NCBI GenBank assembly: GCA_022414725.1
Contig: CM039462.1
Location: forward strand, 53,828,534-53,892,533
Reading direction: 5' to 3'
DNA length: 64,000 nucleotides
Source of the DNA: Microglena sp. YARC
Lineage: Eukaryota; Chlorophyta; Chlorophyceae; Chlamydomonadales; Chlamydomonadaceae
Position 1 is the first letter of the stretch. Every line of letters starts with the position of its first letter. The notes under the pieces are model-generated. The model saw only the letters and a program-made list of their open reading frames with translations. It made no database searches and was not told where the DNA came from. Both the position numbers and the translations under genes were made by a program. Below are positions 22,796 through 35,600 of this stretch, piece by piece.

Positions 22796-23842
22796 AGTAA
22801 CAGCAATATTATTCAAAATGCACGGATCAAGAGACACATTGACTTGGCCCTCATGCATTGTTTTTGGCGGAGCTCCCCCTTCATGCGTTCACGGGCCCGT
22901 GCTTACGCTTAGCTACAGGTTTGTGACATGGTGTGCATTTGCTTATGGCTAGTTCAATAGCACTAGCAATCCCCTTCTCTGAATCTTCCATAGATGAGCT
23001 ATGGAGTGCATTGTCAAGTAATCGGTTAACGTCTGGGTCACGCTTAATTGTGTGTGCATACATCTGGACATAGTTGTCTTTCCATTTCAGTTTGGGCGAA
23101 GGTTTACCACCAGCAGGTGTACTAATGGTACCTTGAGAAGGCCTAAGGGCAGCATCTGGTATGTGGAGTGTGATAGGCATGCGGTCAAACTTTCTACCCC
23201 CGGGCCTGAGAGGGCAGTCATGCTTGGGAGCCACACTAAACTTGACTCCTGGGGTGTTGAGAAGACTAGGGGCGGCTAGCGCATAATCAATGACAGATTT
23301 CTTGTCCATGCCATCTGCAAAGAAGGTATGTGCACCTTGCATATCACCTTCTGTTCTACCGTTAAGGATGATAAGACCAGTTACTACACATAGCTGGAGT
23401 AGGGCCCCCCCAATCGATTGGGGGGAGCTGTGTCCATGCTACACCTCGGTTGAATGGTTTTGGTTGGGCTGTACTATTGTTTTGGGATACTGGTTCATCT
23501 CCTAACTCGGTATCATCATTGTCCACACCCAAGACCAACCGAGCGTTGAAGTCACCCATCACCACAACGTTGCCTTTTTCCTGGAAGTTCCCAATGATTT
23601 TAGCTAGAGTGAGGAAGTGGTCCTCTATACTAATGCAGTCGTCACCATGTTTGTAGTATGAGCTGTAATTTATGATGCAGTTTGTGATTTTGTATTTAAT
23701 TATATTAATCATTTTAATAATGAAGATTGTGATTCACTGTAATAGATGTTAAATGTTAGAGGCGCTGCACACACATGGGCTGAGCATTCAAGGTAATGGA
23801 CTAGAGGCTGGGAACTGAAGGGGCTCTGGTACAGAGTAATTC

Positions 23843-24025
23843 AGGAGAACCCCCAGCTCTGCTGCCTGAGACGCAACCAATTGTATAGCCTGCGTCCTGC
23901 GACGCAACAGGCCCTTCCTTCTGGTCGGACCCTGCCCATGCTGCGTCCTACGACGCAACAGACTCTTCGACGTTATCTGTGCAGCGGAGGATGCAGCGCC
24001 TTGAAAAATCCTGCTCCGGGGGGGC
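23843..24025 (+). mobile_element. GACGCAAC-palindrome MITE, copy 3 (by segmental duplication)
   Basis: Same as the copy at 18145-18325, carried by the 5.7-kb duplication rather than by an independent insertion. Confidence 0.6.
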
Positions 24026-24694
24026 TCTGATGCAATAGTTTCCAGTCAAAAAGCAATTTTAATATTCGTTATGTCTGGATGTTTCACTGTCGTACATGTG
24101 GAATGTTGGAGGCGCTGCACACGCATGGCCTGTGCACGCAAGGTGATCTACTGGGAGGCAGGGAACTCAAGGAGCTATGGTGCAGCTCTGACGGAACAAT
24201 TTCCGGTTAATGGCGTAACAGTTTCCGATTAAAAAAGCATTTCGAATGAAGGTTTCTGATTTACTGCCTTAGTCCTGGTAAAAGTTGTGAAATGTTGGAA
24301 GCGCTGCACACACAAAAAGCATTTCTAGTGATGGACTAGGGGGCTGGGAGTCGAAGGAGCTCTGATGCGACTCTGTTGTACCCGTTGTCTATCAAGAAGC
24401 AGTTCGAATGCAGTTAATGATTGACTGTAAGAGATTTACATTTTGGAGGCGCATTACTTTCCATTGTCATAGATATGTTCTTGTTGCCCTAAAACAAGCC
24501 CAAGCCACAAGGATGATCTTCCCATGTTAGATTTCTCCTCCTTTCTTTCTGAATTCTCATTGGCGCCTATTTGTGAACGGTGTCTCACTTCCTGGGGTGA
24601 ACATATACATTGTAAACAAAATATGAGGCCACGATTCATCGGATGATTCATTCACGAACAGGCAACTGATCTACAACTGCTAACCGATCTGACG

Positions 24695-24704
24695 ATGACG
24701 TCAT
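24695..24704. promoter_or_regulatory. ATGACGTCAT palindrome upstream of the DUF1997 gene
   Basis: Located about 220 bp before the ATG at 24926, in the presumed promoter. Motif match only. Confidence 0.3.
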
Positions 24705-24925
24705 TCAAAATCGTACCAGCAGCGCCCGCGCCCGCTTGCTAGCGGTACAGGAGATTGATAGATTATACCCGCAAGCCAGAGCGATGGAATACATCTCCGT
24801 TCTCATCCACTCATCAACACTCGCCTCTGTTTAGTTGCCTATTTTGTAGCTGATCAAGAAAGGAAACCCTCTCCTTTCCTCCATCCTCCTATTCCCTCCC
24901 AGAGTTACATACTAGCTCTTGCATC

Positions 24926-27900
24926 ATGAAGATGACTATGTCCTCACGCATCTCCGCCTCTAAGCCTGCTGCTGCAGTAGCAAGGAAGGTTTCCTCCATC
25001 AAGCCAGTACGCCCGGTGGTGACCAAGGCTAGTGAGACGGGCACTTGTGCTCGTGCCCAGAAAGTGCTGAAAGGACCTTACATTGTCAAGATTACCTCCA
25101 GCAATATCGAGTAAGCATTCCGACAAGTTCTTAGTAGCGTGTAAACTTTTTTCAGTCGGTTGCGTTGCAAATCGGATGCTTACCCGATGCGCTGCGAACT
25201 CTGACGTTGGAAACACGGAAACCTCGTAACGTCAGCCGAATCACAGCATCAGGGATGCTGTCGACCGGACCATGCACGACCTGCGCGCTGTTCCGATCGA
25301 TTGCCTGATGAGGGAGATCAACAAAACGAAACCGCAATCCCAGCAGAACTGTCAACACCAGTGGCATACTTCGATGTCGATTCACAAAACGCCCCCTCAG
25401 TGTTCCATCGCCTGCGCTATCAATGCAAGTGGGAAATGCGAGCGTGCTGTTTCTCGACTAGAAAGACAGAAGAACGACTCCATGCGGAAGAATCCTGCCC
25501 ATGTCCATGCCCATGCCAGTCCACCGCCCACACTGGGTGTTGGGCCACCAGGAAGCTATTTTGATCGCCATAAAAAGAAAACTCGTTGAAGTAGATCGGA
25601 TTTTGCAAGCGTTTTTTTTTGCACACTTGCGTTTCTCCTTTTGAAATGCCCAAGTCCTCAACTCTGAGATGCAGAGCATCTCACAAAGTCCTGTGCAGCT
25701 TCAGCTTGGATTTTGATCCTTTACTCATCATGCAATCACATGGGACAAGGCAGTTTAATGACATGGCAATGTTATCTTGATTTAAGCAGTGTCTTCACAC
25801 TTTCTAAGAGAGGGTCTCCTCACAGGATATCATGAGGGGGGCCCTCCTCAGAATTCCTAAAACATCTAAAGTACCACTGTTTCTTTTTTAGGCTAAGCAG
25901 AGCAGCTTCTAGGCAGCTCCTCTCCCCTGTCCTTCGGCCAAACCTAGAGCTAGAAACTGAATCTGAGTGCTTATAAGACAAGCATTCCGATGTATTAGAA
26001 AGCTTTGGACTCGACCCAGTGCCTGGTAAATGGATCTGGCTGTAAGCTGCGATTTGTAGCAACAACCAAAAAGAGCAAGGTGCCCTGGCAGGTCCCCTGG
26101 AGGTCGGCCCCGGGGGTGGTGTAATGTTCGTCAAGCAGCAGTGGCAGCCTCCTTGGTGATAGATGCACAAGCAGTTGCTTACTTATCCGTACAATTTAAT
26201 ATTGGGGAGACCAAGAATCAATGTAGCATGCATGGCATGGCATTATTATTCAACTTGTTGGCCTGCAAGGCTAATGAACTTATTAGCTCACTGACTTCCC
26301 GAAGTTCCCTGGAGGCAGGTGCAGCAACTCCCGAGGCAACAGTTGCTACAGCGCAACCTGCAGGAACTAGTGCGAAAGATTATATTTCCTTGTCAAGCAC
26401 AATGCGCTGATGCAATGAGCTACGAGAGGCACGGAGAAGCGAATTTTTCAAGGGGAAATCGTCGACATGCTCCAGGTCCCTAGATTGAGTCCACATGACA
26501 GTAGGGTTAAGACAAATGAAAACGCCGCGTCCACAGTCCGCAACCCTGATATACGAACGCGAAAAAGTGCCCTCCAAGTTGTCCGCCCCCGACGGGAATC
26601 GAACACGAGTCGCTTTGATTTCAGGCCAATCAGATTAATCGGCTGATTTGACCGGCGTTCTTGGAAACGTGAGGATGTGAAGATTTGAAAAAGAGCACGA
26701 TTACCCTAAAGTAGCGCATAGGTCTGTCCTCCATAGGGGGCCGACCAGCGACCCGAGTACCACCGTACTGTCGTCAGGGATTTGTTTTCAAATATGAAAG
26801 TGGGTTTTGTTTAGGTTTATGGTTTTAGGCCGCCTCCAGGGACAGCGCTTTTACAGTGTTTAGGGCCATTTAGCGCAAACATAAAATCGTGTTGTCTTGT
26901 ATGTAGGGACCGGCATATCATATGATTTTGACCAAAGGCGAGTATGATACCATATGATTTAGTATATAAATGGTAACTTAGGCCTAGTCAGACTGCCGGC
27001 ATCATATGATATTATATGATGACATGATATCATACGATATCATATCGCCGTTCCCTACTTGTATGCATGGTACCGTCCAGGGGGTAGCCAATTAGGCTGA
27101 AGGGACTTGCCCAACCTCTAACCTTCAAGATAATTACAGAAAACAAGGAGGGGCGACAACTAGGGACCGGCGTATCATATGATGTTGACCCAAGGCGAGT
27201 GAGATATCATATGATGTCATACAAATGTCATCATATGATATCATATGATATTCTCGTATGAGATCGGTCAGAAATGTTCATTTAAGCCCAGTCAGTCTGC
27301 CGGCCGGCTGGCTTCATATGATGACTTGAGATCATACGATTTCATTTTGCCGTTCCCTAGCTATAACAAGCAATATTTTTTCCGTAATATATTCCGATCG
27401 GAACACGAGACCCCGTTTTGGCCAAAATTGCTGGAATAAGAAACCTAAAAAACAAAAGTTTTTTTTTACTGCAGTTGACTAAAAATGACCCAAATCGACA
27501 CAAATCGGAATAAGGATCCTGTTTAGGGAGGAAAAAAGAGAGGGGAAAAAGGAATACGATTTCCTCTTTTTGATTTGAAAAAATATCCCTGGTCTTTCGG
27601 CATTCAGGCTGCTCACAAGCTGCAGATCAAACATGGGTGATATAGACACTACTGCATGCACCGCACTCCCAAACACAGAAAGCTATCTGGTTGGTTTCTA
27701 GAGTTTATCATAATTATGATGGTGGTGATGATTATGACTCTGTTGTCGATGGTGGAGGTGGTGGTAGTGGCGGTACTGACTTTCTTGTTGCTGACAGTGG
27801 TGGTGCTGATGGTGGCGGTGGTGGTGCTGATGGTGCTGCTGAACGTAGCTGAAAAGACAACCTATGCTTGAGCTAGCTGGAATCCAGATCTCTCTTTCAC

Positions 27901-30900
27901 TCGATAGATGCAAGCTATGCCCTCTTCAACACATTCTTTTGGGGGCTACGCGTGGCAGCTTCTAGTCAGCTCCTACCACCCACTTTTGGGCCAAACCTGA
28001 AGCTAGCTAGTGTGTCTGACAGCTGGCATGACAGGCATTCCTATGCACCTGTTATAGCCCCTCTCAGTGACATACAATGGTCTAGTGGTATACCAGATCG
28101 CTTGAGTATGAAGAGTCGGGGGTTTGACTCCCCGTTCGGTCGCTCTTGGCGTTGCAGGTAGTCGTCAACCGCGATGGTAGCTTGTCCTGTTGAGGTAGGA
28201 GACGGCTCCCCACCCGCGTACGACGGGCTCCCTTAACACCACGCCTCACCAGGCGTTATTATTACCTCTTTTTTCCCCCATCGCCTCCAGACTCTTCGCC
28301 ATCAGTCTTTATGTAATGATACCTGACGTTACCTTTTGTATGCACCTGTTATCTATGGGCTCGACTCAGTTGGTAGCTAATGGAGCTGGGTAGAAGCTGC
28401 TATGCGTAGCCCCGAAAAGAAACAGTGCTGGTTGAGTTGAATTAAACTTGGTCGCTTAGCTCCAGCCATCAATTTGGCTGGTCGCCGTCCTTAGCAGTAA
28501 CAGCAATATTATTCAAAATGCACGGATCAAGAGACACATTGACTTGGCCCTCATGCATTGTTTTTGGCGGAGCTCCCCCTTCTGGGGGGCAGGAGCCTCC
28601 ATACACACCCCGCTGTCCGTTTGTGCGACCGACCAACCCGACCGACCAAAAGAACAAAGTCTGACACGTCAGCCAACTGTCTCAAAACTATCTGGCTTTG
28701 GTCAGCTCCAGTCCGTTGCCACCTGTCGTTCCGTTGCCCACACTCTCCGCCATTTTTTGCTGCATAGGACTTATTTTCCGCTCCGTCGTTGGATAGTGAC
28801 GCATGGGTTATGCACTACCCCCGACCCCCCCCCCCCCCCGGGCTCCATGCGATGGCTACGCAACAATCCTGAACTCAGACTTGAGTAGCCAAAGTAGCTA
28901 CGCAACCTGGCCTACAGAAATCCGAAATAAATAACTCTGCCCTCGTACCTGCCGTACAATCTTGATCATGACCAATAGGAATGTTCTCACTTGACCCCCC
29001 TCCCAATATCCCTCTCCACCATCACAGCTGTCACTTAATCATTACCACCAGCAATGTTATATATGGTTGGTGGATGAGTTGGCGGGTGTATGGGGTATTG
29101 GTGTGTGTGGGGTGTTAGTGGTGGGGTGGTGGGTGGGTGTGAGTTCGTGTGGGTGTGTGTACCCCCCTCCCGGTATCCCTCTTCACCCAGATATGTGTCA
29201 TTTATCAGCGCCCCTCATCCCCCCACAGTAACTGCCAGGGCATTAATGTATGCTCAAGCACCAGCTCACCCCTCCTAATATCCTTCTACCCAGATATTTA
29301 CCACTTTATCAATGCCCCTCACCCCCCCACACTAACTGCCAGGGCATCAATGTATGCTCAAGCACCAGCTCACCCCTCCTCGTATCCTCCTCCTTCCCCC
29401 TCTCCTCTACCCATATATTTGCCATTAATCAGTGCCCCTCTTTCCCGCACAGTTACGACCAAAAGACCAACGTCTCCCCATGTACTGACTCACCCCTCCT
29501 AATATCCCCTCTCCTCCCCTCTCTCACTCTTTTCCTCTCCCTCTCCTCTCCCTCTCCCTCTCCCTCTCCCTCTCCCTCCCTCTCCTCTCCCTCTCCCCTC
29601 CCTCTCCCTCTCCACCAACACCAACACCAACACAGTAGTCACTTAATCAGTGCCCCTCTCACAGGTACGAGCAAGGCATCAACGTCTCCCCAGGCACCGA
29701 CTCAGAACTACTTGAGTACCTCTCCACTAGCATTGCCTCCTTCCCTGATATCGCACTTCCCCTGGGCGGCTCCTTGGCAAGAATAGACGCTTCAAACTTC
29801 AAACTCACCACCCCAAAGCTCGAGCTCTTTGATATCTGGCTGCAGCCCACTGCCGAAGCCCTTGTACGGTAAGTAACAGCCTCGTTACAACTGTATGTAT
29901 ACCTCCCAATGCCCCATGGGTGGCTCCCTGGTGTTAATGGTGGACGCCCTGAAGTTCAAACTCACTACCCCGAAGCTTGAGCTCTTTGATATCTGGCTGC
30001 AGCCCACTGCCGAGTCCCTTGTATGGTAAGTTACAGCCTCGTTACGACTTTTTCTATACCTTCCAATGCCCCATGGGTGGCTCCTCAGTGATGGTGGGTG
30101 CCCTGAACTTCAAACTCACCACCCCCCAGCTTGAGCTCTTTCATATCTGGCTGCAGCCCAATGTCAAGGCCCTTGTTAGGTAAGATGCAGCCTCGTTACA
30201 ACTGTATTGATACCTTCCTATGCCCCATGGGCGGCTCCTTGGTGATGGTGGGCTCAGAAGTTCAAACTCGATACCCCTAAGCTCTACTAGTACTGCTGAT
30301 ACTGCTAATACTGCTGATACTGCTTGAGGCCCTACTAATACTACTACTAACCTAGTAATACTAACCTGACCTAACCTAACCTAACCTAACCTGACCTAAC
30401 CTAACCTAACCTAACCTAACCTAACTTAACCTCCTGCTAAATCCACCCCACCATGGAATTGCTTGTCCCCAGGTGCCGAGATCAGGTGGTGAAAGTGATG
30501 GCTGGGGACTGCTGCTACTGATACCAATACTAGCCTAGTAATACTAACCTAACCTAACCTAACCTAACCTAACCTAACCTAACCTAACCTAACCTACCTA
30601 ACCTAACCTAACCTAACCTAACCTAACCTAACCTAACCTAACCTACTGCTTACCCCATCCCACCGTTGGATTGCTTGTTCCCAGGTGCCAAGAGCAGGTT
30701 GTGGAAGTGGTGGCCAAGGACTACTACTGATAATAATACTAATACTACTGCTTGAGTCCCTACTAATACTACTACTAACCTAGAAATACTGACCTAACCT
30801 AACCTAATCTAACCCAACCAAAACTACTACTACCAACCCAACCTAACCTACTTCTAACTCCATCCCACCATTGAATTGCTTGTCCCCAGGTGCCGAGAGC

Positions 30901-32577
30901 AGGTGGTGGAGGTGGTTTCTGGTGACTGCTGCTACTGATACTAATAGTAATACTAACCTAAAATAACCTAACCTAACCTAACCTAACCTACTGCTAACCC
31001 CTTCTCACATATGGGTTGCTTGTCCCCAGGTGCCGAGAGCAGGTGGTGGAAGTGATGGCCAGGGACTGCTGCTACTAATACTAATACTGTCCTAGCAACC
31101 TAACCTAACCTAACCTACTGCTAACCCCACCCCACCATTGGATATCTTGCCCCCAGGTGCTGAGATCAGGTGGCCGAGGTGATGGCCAGGGACTGCTGCT
31201 ACTAATACTAATACTGTTCTAGCAACCTAAACTAACCTAACCTAAACTAATCTTACCAAAACTAACATAAACTAACCTAACCTAACCTACTGCTAACCCC
31301 ACCCATATCTTGCCCCCAGGTGCCGAGATCAGGTGGTCGAGGTGATGGCCAGAGACTGCTGCTACTAATACTAATACTGTCCTAGCAACCTAAACTAACC
31401 TAAACTAAACTAAACTAACCTAAACTAACCTACTGCTAACCCCTCCCCACCATTGGATATCTTGCCCCCAGGTGCCGAGATCAGGTGGTGGAGGTGATTG
31501 CTGGTGACTGCCTCTTGACTGGGAGTCACCATGTGGAGGACATGAAGTTTAACGATAGATTCATCGTTGATGTCAATGTGCGTGCATAAGAGATCAATAG
31601 ATAGGAAACACAGTTTATTTGTATTTGTTTGTGGAGGACTTGAAGTTTAACGATAGGTTCCGTGTTGATTTCAATGTGCGTGAAGAAGAGATCAATAGAT
31701 AGGAAACACAGTTTATTTGTATTTGTTTGTGGAGGACTTAAAGTTTAACTATAGGTTCTTTGTTGATTTCAATGTGTGTGACTAAGGGATCGATGGATAG
31801 GAAACACAGTTTATTTGTATTTGTTTGTGGAGGACTTGAAGCTTAACGCTAGGTTCTTTGTCGATTTCAAATTTCCAATGTGCGTGAAGAAGAGATCAAC
31901 AGATAGGAAACACAGTTTATTTGTATTTGTTTGTGGAGGACTTAAAGCTTTGCGTTAGCTTCTTCCTTGATTTAAAATTTCCAATGTGCATGAATTAGGG
32001 ATCAAGGAATTGGACAGATACAGTTTTGATATTGACTGCCTGGCTGACTGCCTAACCAACTGACTGCCTGACCAACTGACTGACTGACCGAGCGACTGAC
32101 TGACTGACTGACTGACCGCCTGACCAACTGACTGACTGACTGACTGACCCTGTGTTCCTTGCACACCCTGTAGATCACCTTCTAGGAGAAGCCTAAGTGT
32201 AGCTCTGACTGCCTGACCAACTGACTGGCTGGCTGGCCCCCCCTGTGTTCCTTCCACACCCTGTAGATCACCTTCTAGGAAAAGCCTAAGCGTAGCTCTG
32301 ACTGACCAACTGACTGACTGACTGACTGACTGACTGACTGACTGACCCTGTGTTCCTTGCACACCCTGTAGATCACCTTCTAGATGAAGCCTAAGCGTAT
32401 TCCCTCTGACTGACTGACTGACTGACTGACTGACTGACTGACTGGCTGACTGACTGACTGACTGACTGACTGACTGACTGACTGACTGACTGACTGACTG
32501 ACTGACTGACTGACTGACCCTGTGTTCCTTGCACACCCTGTAGATCACCTTCTAGATGAAGCCTAAGCGTATTCCCT

Positions 32578-32608
<31 letters not shown>

Positions 32609-35600
32609 GCTGACTGACTGACTGACTGGCTGACTGACTGACTGACTGACTGACTGACTGACTGACTGACTGACTGACTGACTGACCGACTGACTGACCC
32701 TGTGTTCCTTGCACACCCTGTAGATCACCTTCTAGATGAAGCCTAAGCGTATTCCCTCTGACTGAGTGACTTACTGACTGACTGGCTGGCTGACTGGCTG
32801 ACTGACTGACTGACTGACTGACTGACTGACTGACTGACTGACTGACTGGCTGGCTGACTGACTGGCTGACTGATTGACTGACTGACTGAGTGACTGACTG
32901 AGTGACTGACTGACTGAGTGACTGACTGACTGACCCCTCAGTGTACCTTGCGCGCCCTGTAGATCACCTTCTTGGAAAAGCCTAAGCGTAGTCCCTCTGA
33001 CGAGACCAAGATCCAGTCCAAGGTACGAGAGCGTTTTGTTTTTTGCGGAGCCCCCCTTTGTGGGGGGCGGGAGCCCCCAGGGTCACCCTGTTGTCTGTCT
33101 GTTTGTTTATGCGACCAACGTGCGACCGAGACGATGCCTGACATGTGAGCCAATCGGCCAGCAGTCTCGTAACTACCTGACGACCGACCGACTGACTGAC
33201 CGACTGGCTGACTGACCGACTGGCTGACCAACTGACCAACTGACTGGCTCCTCCTGACACGTGAGCCAACAGTCGCATAACTAACTGGCTTCGGTCTGCT
33301 CAATTCTGTTGCCAACACTTTCCGCCAATTTTCCGCGTCCCTTGTGGCGCTGCCTAGGACTTCAGCATATATAGTTGGCCTTGACAAGTTGCTAAACTGT
33401 TGGTGTAGAGGCCTGGTCATGTGTACAATCAGTCCGAGTTCCCTGTCACACTCCCTGGGTTCCGTGGATATCGCTCGGGTGGGAAGCATATTGTTTTCCG
33501 CAGACGGTTAGCCTGCCCCCTCCAGCCTCCTTTGGTCAACATCATATGATGCCGGTTCCTATTTATATGTAGGGATAGGCAATATGATATCATGTCATCA
33601 TACGATATCAAATGATGCCGGCAGTCTGACTAGGCTAAAGCTACCATTTATATGCAATATCATATCATGCAATTTGTATGGTATCATACTCGCCTTTGGT
33701 CAACATCATATGATATGCCGGTCCCTATTTATATGGTGCTGATCGTGTACTGGGCCATATATCTAGGGAACGGCAACTAATATTAGTGTTTGAAAAACGA
33801 ATATTAACAAATATTATGTCAGTGTCACAATAATATTAGTTTTTCATATAAATTCGAAAATCTGGTAAGACGGTTTGTCCGACTAATATTATATAATAGT
33901 GCATAATATTATTTATTCACTTATATTACACAACATAGCCGACCCCTGCATATATCCGTGGACTCAGATGTGATGATGCTGGTTTCATTTTTCTGGTGCC
34001 CTACTGGACTCCAAATGTGCCCTCGGCTTGAGGGAGTCAAGGGTGACTTCAAGCAAGTCAGGGGATGATTTGGGAAGCACACTTCGTACTTCGGACTTGG
34101 TTCTCAGAATCTCAGGCCATTTATCGAGAATTCTCGCGAGAATTCTCAGATTTCCAGGCAAAATTCTCGATTTCATATACGAAGTCTGGGTTCTCCAGGA
34201 ACCTTGAACCCAAATCATCCGCTGAATTGCTATAACGTACTTGGTGTGCCTGCCCCCTTCAGTCTCAAACCTGCATGCATTCCACTCAACTAGATTGCAT
34301 CAAATCTCTTATGATACGTCACTAACACTATCTGGATTATAGCACCACCAACAACCAACAACCAACTACAACAACGAACAACCAACAACTACCAACAACA
34401 ACAACCAACCTACAAACAACTAACAACAAACAATTATTTTCATCTGCAGGGCTGTATCTCGGTGGACGTTGATGTGCCTGCCCCCTTCAGCCTCCTACCT
34501 GCAAACATTGCACACATCACCAACCACCACCACCAACAACAACCGATAAACCACCACAAACAAAAACAACCAATAAACCACCACCAACAACAACCAACAA
34601 CAACCATCAAAAAGTACCATCTCTTATTTTCATCTCCAGGGCTGTATCTTGCTGGATGATGATGTGCCTGCCCCCTTCATCCTCATACCTGCATACATTG
34701 CACACATCACCAACCAAAAACAACCACCACCAACAACCAACCACCACTCATTTTCATCTGCAGGGCTGTATCTCGGTGGATGTTGATGTGCCTGACCCCA
34801 TCAGCCTCATACCTGCAAACATTGCACACATCACCAACCACCAATAACAACCACCAACAACATTCAACAACAACAACCAACAGCAACATCACCAACCACC
34901 ACGAACCACCACCACCTACCAACAACAACAACAACAACCAACCAACCAACCAACACTTATTTTCATCTGCAGGGCTGCATCTCGGTGGATGTTGATGTGC
35001 CTGCCCCCTTCAGCCTCATAAATGCATACATTGCACTGAACTGTATTCCATCAAATCTCTTATGATACGCCACTAACACTATCTGGATTATAGCACCACC
35101 AACAACCAACAACAACAACAACCAACAACAACAACAACCAACAACAACAACCAACAACAACAACAACCAACAACAACAACAACCAACAACAACAACAACC
35201 ACCAAAAACCACCAACCACCACCTACCAACAACAACAACCACCAGCCACCACCTACCACCACCACCAAAAAACACAAAAAACACCAACCACCACCTACCA
35301 CCACCACCAAAAAACATAAAAAAACTACCACCTACCACCACCACCAACATCCACAAAAAAACACCAACCACCACAACCACTTATTTTCATCTGCAGGGCT
35401 GTATCTCGGTGGACGTTGATGTGTCTGACCCCTTCAGCCTCATACATTGCGCACATCACCAACAGCAATAACCAACAATAACCAACAACCACAACCATCG
35501 CTTATTTTCATCTGCAGGGCTGTACACGGTGGACGGTGATGTGCCTGCCCCCTTTAGCCTCATTCATGCAAACATTGCACACATCACCAACCACCACCAC

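Larger units (their letters stand above)
17185..22881. repeat. Tandem segmental duplication, copy 1 (about 5.7 kb)
   Basis: From CATGCGTTCACGGGCC to GGAGCTCCCCCTT, this block is repeated immediately downstream with only scattered small indels and substitutions. It starts inside the LINE endonuclease and ends inside a dispersed GGAGCTCCCCC repeat. The junction shares only a base or two, so it does not look like recombination between long homologous repeats. It carries the promoter and first exon of the DUF1997 gene. Confidence 0.95.
22882..28582. repeat. Tandem segmental duplication, copy 2 (about 5.7 kb)
   Basis: Offset from copy 1 is 5693-5700 bp along its length because of small indels. 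Examples of differences are GTGAR versus GTCAR in the first exon and an altered GCCCCCC run near 23405. Copy 2 is contiguous with the rest of the DUF1997 gene. Confidence 0.95.

Noticed and set aside
31955..32714. Long minus-strand frames encoding Ser-Gln-Val repeats
   Set aside because: They translate (ACTG)n tetranucleotide repeats inside an intron of the + strand gene; there is no stop in the repeat, so the frame stays open.
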